Assembly: GCF_041228405.1 (NCBI RefSeq)
Contig: NZ_CP133888.1
Location: 1,736,001-1,800,000, forward strand
Length of the DNA stretch: 64,000 nt
Source: Salinilacustrithrix flava
GTDB lineage: Bacteria > Actinomycetota > Acidimicrobiia > Acidimicrobiales > Salinilacustritrichaceae
Reading direction: 5' to 3'
Each line of letters begins with the position of its first letter. Position 1 is the first letter of the stretch. Below are positions 55,503 to 64,000 of this stretch, piece after piece. The notes beneath the pieces are model-generated. The model searched no databases, was not told the origin of the DNA, and worked only from the letters and a program-made list of their open reading frames with translations. The translations under genes and the position numbers were made by a program.

Positions 55503-56332
55503 GCGACCTGCCCACCGAAGAGGAGACCCCCGTGTCCGACGTCGACACCGACGCCACGACCGACCACGACGAGGCCGCCGAGGCCGAGGCCCCAGAGGCC
55601 GAGACCCCCGACGCGGTGACCGCCGAGGCCGAGGCCGACACACCCGACGCTGCGACCTCCGACGACGACGAGTCCGACGCCGCGGACGATGCTCCCGATG
55701 CCGAGGGCGGCGACGTCCAGGTCGTCGACGCCGAGGACCTCGTCGAGCCGGTCCCCGAGGAGGTCGAGGAGGTCGTCAGCCCCTACGACCGTCCCGGCAA
55801 GTGGTACGTCGTCCACACCCAGTCCGGCTACGAGAAGAAGGTCAAGACCAACCTCGAGGCCCGCACCGCCTCCATGAACATGGAGGAGCGGATCTACGAG
55901 GTGGCCATCCCCCTCGAGGACGTCGTCGAGTTCAAGAACGGCAAGCGCGTCGTCGTCCAGAAGAAGATGTTCCCCGGCTACCTGCTCGTGCGGTGCCGCC
56001 TCGACGACGACTCCTGGTACGTGATCCGCAACACCCCCGGCGTCACCGGGTTCGTCGGTGCCGGCGCCAAGCCCTCCCCGCTGCGTCGCAAGGACGTCGA
56101 GAACTTCCTCGGCACCAAGGACGAGGCCACCGAGGCCGCCACCGCCAAGATCAAGCCTCGGATGCAGTACGAGCTCGGCGAGACCGTGCGGGTGAAGGAC
56201 GGCCCCTTCGCCGACTTCTCCGGTGAGGTCATCGAGCTCAACGCCGAGCAGCTCAAGGTGAAGGTGCTCGTGAACATCTTCGGCCGGGAGACCCCGGTCG
56301 AGCTCGAGTTCAGCCAGGTCGCCAAGATGTAA
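55499..56332 (+). CDS. nusG: Transcription termination/antitermination protein NusG with long acidic N-terminus
   Basis: The protein has 277 residues against about 180 for the core family. Residues 1-95 are Asp/Glu/Ala-rich and disordered. The NGN domain follows (GKWYVVHTQSGYEKKVKTNL, KKMFPGYLLVRC, IRNTPGVTGFVG), then a KOW domain (GETVRVKDGPFADFSGEVIE). ATG 55499 overlaps the secE stop (ATGA). GTG 55532 has a GAGGAG site 6 bp upstream and could be the real start, removing 11 residues. Confidence 0.95.
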   Translation: MSDLPTEEETPVSDVDTDATTDHDEAAEAEAPEAETPDAVTAEAEADTPDAATSDDDESDAADDAPDAEGGDVQVVDAEDLVEPVPEEVEEVVSPYDRPGKWYVVHTQSGYEKKVKTNLEARTASMNMEERIYEVAIPLEDVVEFKNGKRVVVQKKMFPGYLLVRCRLDDDSWYVIRNTPGVTGFVGAGAKPSPLRRKDVENFLGTKDEATEAATAKIKPRMQYELGETVRVKDGPFADFSGEVIELNAEQLKVKVLVNIFGRETPVELEFSQVAKM

Positions 56333-56445
56333 GCGGCGCCCGAGAGGGCGCCCCCAAGTACCACACGCGGACCGCCGATTGGCGGATCCGTGCCCTGCCC
56401 GACCACACTGGTCGGTCGCTCGCACACCAGAGAGAGAGAAGTCCC
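56333..56445 (+). promoter_or_regulatory. Structured leader between nusG and rplK
   Basis: GGCGCCC-GAGA-GGGCGCC (56335-56352) is a perfect hairpin with a GNRA loop, followed by two smaller hairpins (GGACCGCC/GGCGGATCC, and CGACC/GGTCG near 56400). An AGAGAGAGAAG site precedes rplK. The first hairpin can attenuate readthrough from nusG; the others could be an L1-binding leader, which is inference. Confidence 0.45.
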
Positions 56446-56874
56446 ATGGCCAAGAAGAAGGTCGCGGCTGTCGTCAAGATCCAGATCCCCGCTGGGCAGG
56501 CCACGCCTGCTCCGCCCGTCGGTACCGCGCTCGGTCCCCACGGTGTGGCGATCATGGATTTCTGCAAGGCCTACAACGCCCAGACCGAGAGCCAGCGGGG
56601 CACGATCATCCCGGTCGAGATCACGATCTTCGAGGACCGCACGTTCTCGTTCATCACCAAGACCCCGCCCACGCCGGTGCTGATCCGCCAGGCCGCCGGG
56701 CTCGAGAAGGGCGCCACCACCACCGGCACCCAGGTCGTCGGGTCGATCACCCAGGCCCAGCTCGAAGAGATCGCCCAGACCAAGATGCCCGACCTCAACG
56801 CCTACGACCTCGAAGCCGCCAAGCTCCAGGTCGCCGGCACCGCCCGCTCCATGGGCGTCGAGGTCAAGGCGTAG
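56446..56874 (+). CDS. rplK: 50S ribosomal protein L11
   Basis: The protein has 142 residues, full length. KIQIPAGQATPAPPVGTALG is the N-terminal domain signature and the C-terminal rRNA-binding domain (KMPDLNAYDLEAAKLQVAGT ending in MGVEVK) is complete. It forms the GTPase-associated stalk base with 23S rRNA; thiostrepton binds there. The start is fixed by the purine-rich site. Confidence 0.98.
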   Translation: MAKKKVAAVVKIQIPAGQATPAPPVGTALGPHGVAIMDFCKAYNAQTESQRGTIIPVEITIFEDRTFSFITKTPPTPVLIRQAAGLEKGATTTGTQVVGSITQAQLEEIAQTKMPDLNAYDLEAAKLQVAGTARSMGVEVKA

Positions 56875-57012
56875 CTGCGGCCGCTGGGCGGCCTCCGCTC
56901 CGTTGAAGTTGCTCGGCTGCGCCTCACAACTTCTCCAACACGCCACTCGCCCGGGAGGACCTCGCCCGGGATGACGCTTCCACTCCGAGGGAGTCTGAAA
57001 GGACCAGTCACC
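56875..57012 (+). other. Spacer between rplK and rplA with hairpins
   Basis: GAAGTTG (56904-56910) and CAACTTC can pair around a 15-nt loop; this element resembles the nuoD-nuoH spacer. CTCGCCCGGGA occurs twice in direct repeat (near 56947 and 56963), and ACTCC-GAG-GGAGT forms a small hairpin before rplA. GAAAGGACC is the rplA ribosome-binding site. No gene is seen. Confidence 0.4.
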
Positions 57013-57714
57013 ATGGCTGCAGGAAAGCGCTACCGCGACGCCACCGCCCGCTACGACCGCGAGGCCGCCCACGCCCCCGCCGAGGCCCTCGACCTCGTCC
57101 GGTCGCTGGCCAACGCCAAGTTCGACGAGACCGTCGACCTGATCGCCCGCCTCGGCGTCGATCCCCGCAAGGCCGACCAGATCGTGCGCGGCACCGTCGC
57201 GCTCCCGTCGGGCACCGGCACCGACGTCCGCGTCGCCGTGTTCGCCCAGGGCGACGCCGCCCAGGCCGCACGTGACGCCGGCGCCGAGCACGTCGGCGGC
57301 GACGACCTCGCCGAGCAGGTCGACGGCGGCATGCTCGACTTCGACGTGGCCATCGCCACGCCCGACATGATGCCCACCGTCGGCAAGCTGGGCCGCGTGC
57401 TCGGACCCCGAGGCCTCATGCCCAACCCCAAGACCGGCACCGTCACCACCGACGTGGGCAAGGCCGTCGAGGAGTTCAAGGGCGGCAAGGTCGAGTACCG
57501 CACCGACCGCTACGGCAACGTGCACGTCCCGATCGGCAAGTCCAGCTTCGAGAGCGAGCAGCTGGCCGCCAACTTCTGGGCCGTGGTCGAGGAGCTCCAG
57601 CGGGTCCGCCCCGCCGCGGCCAAGGGTCGCTACTTCCGCCGGATCGGCGTGAGCTCCACCATGGGCCCCGGCATCCGGATCGACACCGGCCGCCTGAAGC
57701 GCGACGTCGACTGA
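57013..57714 (+). CDS. rplA: 50S ribosomal protein L1
   Basis: The protein has 233 residues, full length. KFDETVDLIARLGVDPRKAD, LGPRGLMPNPKTGTVTTDVG and GKVEYRTDRYGNVHVPIGK are signature pieces. L1 forms the mobile stalk at the E site and in many bacteria represses its own operon. ATG 57013 follows GAAAGG. Confidence 0.98.
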   Translation: MAAGKRYRDATARYDREAAHAPAEALDLVRSLANAKFDETVDLIARLGVDPRKADQIVRGTVALPSGTGTDVRVAVFAQGDAAQAARDAGAEHVGGDDLAEQVDGGMLDFDVAIATPDMMPTVGKLGRVLGPRGLMPNPKTGTVTTDVGKAVEEFKGGKVEYRTDRYGNVHVPIGKSSFESEQLAANFWAVVEELQRVRPAAAKGRYFRRIGVSSTMGPGIRIDTGRLKRDVD

Positions 57715-57911
57715 CCCGGAGTTGGTGCTGCGACCGGACCGGCCGTAGCATCTCCCACTTCACGACAACCGAACTGCTCGCCGCAGACATCCGGTGCGAC
57801 CCCACGGGTCGCGCAATGGGCCAGGGGCCCGCCCGACGAGGCGACACCTCCTGAACCGGCTCTGCCGGCTCTGCCCGTGTGCGAGCCCGAGACAGAACGA
57901 AGGAGGTGTCC
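57715..57911 (+). promoter_or_regulatory. Ribosomal protein L10 leader with ribosome-binding-site sequestration
   Basis: This 197-nt leader holds CTGCTCGCCGCAGACATCCG followed by a 7-bp hairpin GCGACCC/GGGTCGC (57796-57812), which resembles the L10(L12) binding site of Rfam L10 leaders. Downstream, GACACCTCCT (57843-57852) is exactly complementary to AGGAGGTGTC (57901-57910), which is the rplJ Shine-Dalgarno, so the site can be paired and hidden. The 48-nt between them holds a CCGGC-rich hairpin. Autoregulation by L10-L7/L12 is the expected mechanism. Confidence 0.65.
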
Positions 57912-58646
57912 ATGGAGAACCCCAGACCCGAGAAGGTGGCGGTGGTCGACGAGGTGCGCGAGCGCTTCGACGGCACGAGCGCTGCCATCCTCACCGAGTA
58001 CCGCGGGCTCAGCGTCGGCCAGCTGGCCGAGCTGCGCACCCGACTGCGGGGCGCCGGCGGCGACTTCAAGGTGTACAAGAACACCCTGGTCCGCTTCGCC
58101 GCCCGCGACCTCGGCCTCGAGATCGAAGAGCTGCTCACCGGCCCGACCGCCATCGCGTTCGTGACCGAGAAGCCCTCGGGAGACGCCGGCGACGCCGTCG
58201 ATGTCGCCAAGGTCCTGAAGGACTTCGGCAAGGAGTTCCCGGCGCTGGTCGTCAAGGGCGGCCTGCTGGGCGACAAGCTCCTCACCGCCGACGACACCCG
58301 CGCCCTGGCCGACGTCGAGCCCCGTGAGGTGCTCCTCGCCAGGCTGGCCGGCGCCATGGCTGCCCCCATGCAGCAGCTCGCCGGACTGCTCCAGGCGCTG
58401 CCCCGCAACATGGCCTACGGCCTCAAGGCCCTCATCGACCAGGGCGGCGCCTCCGGCGCCCCCGCCGACGCTGCTCCCGCGGCCGACGCCGACGAGAGCA
58501 CCACCGACGAGGCCCCGGCACCCGCCGAGGCCGAGACCACCAACGACGACGCCCCGGCAACCGCCGAGGCCGACACCACCGAGGCCGAGGACACCCCCGC
58601 GGCCGAGGCAGCCCCCGCTGCCGACACCGACACCCAGGAGAGCTGA
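57912..58646 (+). CDS. rplJ: 50S ribosomal protein L10 with acidic C-terminal tail
   Basis: The protein has 244 residues against about 170-180 for the family. Residues 1-176 are normal L10: EKVAVVDEVRERFDGTSAAI, DFKVYKNTLVRFAARDLGL, and a C-terminal helix that recruits L7/L12 dimers. Residues 177-244 are an Ala/Thr/Glu/Asp/Pro low-complexity tail of unknown function. ATG 57912 is fixed by AGGAGGTG; the GTG at 57879 is inside the leader. Confidence 0.96.
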   Translation: MENPRPEKVAVVDEVRERFDGTSAAILTEYRGLSVGQLAELRTRLRGAGGDFKVYKNTLVRFAARDLGLEIEELLTGPTAIAFVTEKPSGDAGDAVDVAKVLKDFGKEFPALVVKGGLLGDKLLTADDTRALADVEPREVLLARLAGAMAAPMQQLAGLLQALPRNMAYGLKALIDQGGASGAPADAAPAADADESTTDEAPAPAEAETTNDDAPATAEADTTEAEDTPAAEAAPAADTDTQES

Positions 58647-58649
58647 ACC

Positions 58650-59030
58650 ATGGCCACCAAGGAAGAGATCCTCGACGCCATCGCCAACATGACCGTCCTC
58701 GAGCTGAGCGAGCTCCTGTCGGACTTCGAGGAGAAGTTCGGCGTGACCGCCGCAGCCCCCGTGGCCGTGGCCGCAGCCGGCCCCGCCGCCGGTGGCGGTG
58801 GCGAGGCCGAAGAGGAGCAGGACGAGTTCGACGTCATCCTCAAGAGCGCCGGCGACAAGAAGATCGGCGTCATCAAGGAGGTGCGCTCCCTCACCAACCT
58901 CGGTCTCAAGGAGGCCAAGGAGCTGGTCGACGGCGCCCCGAGCCCCGTGCTCGAGAAGGCCTCGAAGGAAGACGCCACCAAGGCCAAGGAGGCCCTCGAG
59001 GCCGCCGGCGCCGAGGTGGAGCTGAAGTGA
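58650..59030 (+). CDS. rplL: 50S ribosomal protein L7/L12
   Basis: The protein has 126 residues. It has an N-terminal dimerisation domain (MTVLELSELLSDFEEKFGV), an Ala/Gly hinge (about 30-50) and a C-terminal factor-binding domain (KKIGVIKEVRSLTNLGLKEA, KELVDGAPSPVLEKASKEDA). It starts 3 bp after rplJ. Confidence 0.98.
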   Translation: MATKEEILDAIANMTVLELSELLSDFEEKFGVTAAAPVAVAAAGPAAGGGGEAEEEQDEFDVILKSAGDKKIGVIKEVRSLTNLGLKEAKELVDGAPSPVLEKASKEDATKAKEALEAAGAEVELK

Positions 59031-59035
59031 TCTCG

Positions 59036-59098
59036 GCGGCCTCCGGCCGCTGACCACGAAGACTGCAGTGTCGGGGGTCGCCCAGCCGGGCGGCCCCC
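59036..59098 (+). terminator. Terminator region after rplL
   Basis: Two GC hairpins: GCGGCC-TCC-GGCCGC (59036-59050), and an 11-bp stem GGGGGTCGCCC-AGCC-GGGCGGCCCCC (59073-59098). No T run follows. The second is strong enough to end the rplJL transcript and would separate it from the next gene, which has its own -10 box. Confidence 0.6.
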
Positions 59099-59131
59099 GC
59101 TCCGCGTCCGGGCCCGGGGCCGCGGGTGTCC

Positions 59132-59137
59132 TAGCCT
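59132..59137 (+). promoter_or_regulatory. -10 box TAGCCT of the DUF6159-like gene
   Basis: TAGCCT ends 7 bp before the ATG at 59145, with no ribosome-binding site, so this is a leaderless layout. It follows the rplL terminator directly. Confidence 0.4.
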
Positions 59138-59144
59138 CTGCCAC

Positions 59145-59969
59145 ATGTTCGACCGCATCAAGAACGCCTGGAGCCTGGCCAAGTCCTCCTGGCGCGTCCT
59201 GCAGCACGATCGGGAGCTGGCCTGGCTCCCGGTCATCGGCACCGTCGCCGGCCTGGCCCTCGCCGCGCTGTTCTTCGGTCCGGTGCTCGCCATGCTCGGC
59301 GGGGGCGGCGAGGACAACGCCATCCCGATCACCGGCTACGTGCTCGTCTTCCTCGGCTACGTGGCCGTGTCGTCGGTGATCTACCTGGGCCGGGCCGCCA
59401 TCGTGCACGGCGCCAACCTGCGCATGGAGGGCGGCGACCCCACCGTCGGCACCTCGCTGCGGGGGGCCTCGGCGCACTGGCCGGCCGTGGTCGGCTTCGC
59501 GTTCATCGCCACCACCGTGGGCATGATCCTCAACGCACTCGAGGAGCAGGGCGGCATCGTCGGGTCGATCGCGTCCTTCATCGGCGGCGCTGCGTGGCGC
59601 CTCGTCACCTACCTCGTGCTGCCGGTCGTGGTCATCGAGGGCGCGGGCACGATCGCGGGCATCAAGGGCTCCTCCGCGCTGGTGAAGCGCACGTGGGGCG
59701 AGCAGGTCACCGCCAACGTGGGCTTCGGCCTGCTCGGGTTCGCCCTCGTCGTCCCGGCCGTGGCCCTCGCCGTCGCCCTCTCCGGGCTCGGCACGGCCGT
59801 CGCCGTCGTGGCCATCGCCGCCGCCGTGGTGTGGGCCGTCACGGTCTTCGCCGTCACCTCGGCCCTGGAGGGCATCTTCCAGACCGCCCTGTACCGCCAG
59901 GCCACCGGTCGCAGCATCCCGACCGAGTTCGACGCCGCCCAGCTGACCGGGGTCATCACCCGCCGCTGA
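59145..59969 (+). CDS. DUF6159-like membrane protein
   Basis: The protein has 274 residues. The N-terminal helix IKNAWSLAKSSWRVLQHDRE is amphipathic and characteristic of DUF6159 proteins. About six hydrophobic helices follow (LPVIGTVAGLALAALFFGPV onward), with GGDPTVGTSLRGASAHWPAV in a loop and a final LEGIFQTALYRQATGRSIPT. The function is unknown. It stands alone between rplL and rpoB, where most genomes have no gene of this type. Confidence 0.75.
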   Translation: MFDRIKNAWSLAKSSWRVLQHDRELAWLPVIGTVAGLALAALFFGPVLAMLGGGGEDNAIPITGYVLVFLGYVAVSSVIYLGRAAIVHGANLRMEGGDPTVGTSLRGASAHWPAVVGFAFIATTVGMILNALEEQGGIVGSIASFIGGAAWRLVTYLVLPVVVIEGAGTIAGIKGSSALVKRTWGEQVTANVGFGLLGFALVVPAVALAVALSGLGTAVAVVAIAAAVVWAVTVFAVTSALEGIFQTALYRQATGRSIPTEFDAAQLTGVITRR

Positions 59970-60305
59970 GGTGCCTCGCCGGACGAACGACTGTTCGGGG
60001 ATCCGGCGGAGAACCTTGACGAGCAAGGGCGCTCGTCCTACCCTCTCACCGATCTCCCACGGCCGTCGGCGCAGGCAACATCGGCGTCGGCGCACAACGT
60101 GGGAGGGGAAATCGAGGGCACTGCCGTCCGAACCGGATCTCGGTTCGGGCTGATGCGGGTTGCCCTCGCTTGCGCGACCCCTCTACCATGATCAGGTCGT
60201 GCGTGTCTCGGGTCCTGGTGGTCGAACATCAATCGCGTTCCCCCTCCCTCCTGACCGCGTGCGCACCCGCACTGGCCGCCCACGCCGCCCTCTGAGGAGG
60301 ACCCT
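59970..60305 (+). promoter_or_regulatory. rpoB upstream region: two promoters and structured leader
   Basis: No gene is seen in these 336 bp. P1: TTGACG (60016-60021), 17 bp, TACCCT (60039-60044), with inverted repeat GACGAGC/GCTCGTC (60018-60037) overlapping its -35 and spacer. P2: TTGCCC (60160-60165), 18 bp, TACCAT (60184-60189). Between them CGAGGGCA (60113-60120) pairs with TGCCCTCG (60161-60168) and encloses the hairpin CCGAACCG/CGGTTCGG (60128-60148), so the P1 leader can fold over the P2 -35. AGGAGG precedes the rpoB start. Confidence 0.6.
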
Positions 60306-63881
<3,576 letters not shown>

Positions 63882-63939
63882 GCGCACCAGCGAGCGAACG
63901 CCCACCAGTACGTCATACGAGGGATAGAGGAAGCACCAA

Positions 63940-64000
63940 GTGCTCGACGTCAACAACTTCGACCAGCTCCGGATCGGGCTGGCGACCGCGGATTCCATCC
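63940..64000 (+). CDS. rpoC: DNA-directed RNA polymerase subunit beta', first 20 codons (cut by window end)
   Basis: A GTG at 63940 opens a frame reading LDVNNFDQLRIGLATADSI, the typical start of actinobacterial RpoC. An AGAGGAAG site lies about 7 bp upstream, and the gene begins 58 bp after rpoB. The rest lies outside the window. Confidence 0.93.
   Translation, partial: MLDVNNFDQLRIGLATADSI

Overview
The window reads as chromosomal DNA of a very high-GC actinobacterium. The guess of class Acidimicrobiia (Iamia-like) is an inference from gene content and has not been tested. Supporting signs are overwhelmingly C/G-ending codons, frequent GTG and TTG starts, actinobacterial-type QcrA/B/C, -10 boxes of the form TANNNT directly upstream of start codons (leaderless mRNAs), and a ZAS-type anti-sigma factor. 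I see no phage, insertion sequence, CRISPR array or rRNA. The content is mostly energy metabolism followed by the transcription/translation core.

Region 1 (1-10958) is the 3' part of a complex I operon: nuoG (5' end outside the window), then nuoH-I-J-K-L-M-N, each overlapping or nearly touching the next, then a small unknown gene and a TauE/SafE exporter. An L,D-transpeptidase stands alone at 11047-11916.

Region 2 (11990-22745) is a second, different complex I operon: nuoA-B-C-D-H-I-J-K-L-M-N with no nuoE, nuoF or nuoG. It starts at a leaderless promoter. Its NuoD lacks a segment of canonical NuoD, as in NDH-1/Fpo-type enzymes that take electrons from donors other than NADH. A MidA/NDUFAF7-type methyltransferase gene, a known NuoD modifier in other organisms, follows at 22901.

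Region 3 (23897-32718) is mixed: an ABC exporter pair, a VOC protein, a nitronate monooxygenase-like protein, an alpha/beta hydrolase and an acyl-CoA dehydrogenase. On the minus strand are a sulfotransferase, a fatty-acid hydroxylase and a TetR regulator whose start codon lies inside a double palindromic operator. A divergent MmcQ/YjbR gene follows.

Region 4 (32666-40757, minus strand) is one eight-gene operon, qcrC-qcrA-qcrB-ctaC-ctaDE(fused)-small membrane protein-cytochrome c lipoprotein-ctaG. It encodes a bc1-caa3 type complex III/IV chain. With the two complex I systems, the window holds most of an aerobic respiratory chain.

Region 5 (40834-52308) has a nitroreductase, acetyl-CoA synthetase, a CHRD lipoprotein, a PNKP-like HAD phosphatase overlapping a HelD-type helicase, a response regulator, HtpX (with a candidate ECF-sigma promoter), an M23 peptidase, YajQ, tRNA-Tyr, a GNAT acetyltransferase and a membrane-spanning ATPase-like protein.

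Region 6 (52322-64000) is the translation/transcription core: tRNA-Thr, tRNA-Met, tuf, an ECF sigma/anti-sigma pair, tRNA-Trp, secE, nusG, rplK, rplA, an L10 leader, rplJ, rplL, a DUF6159-like membrane protein, rpoB, and the first codons of rpoC at the window edge. Structured leaders precede rplJ and rpoB.
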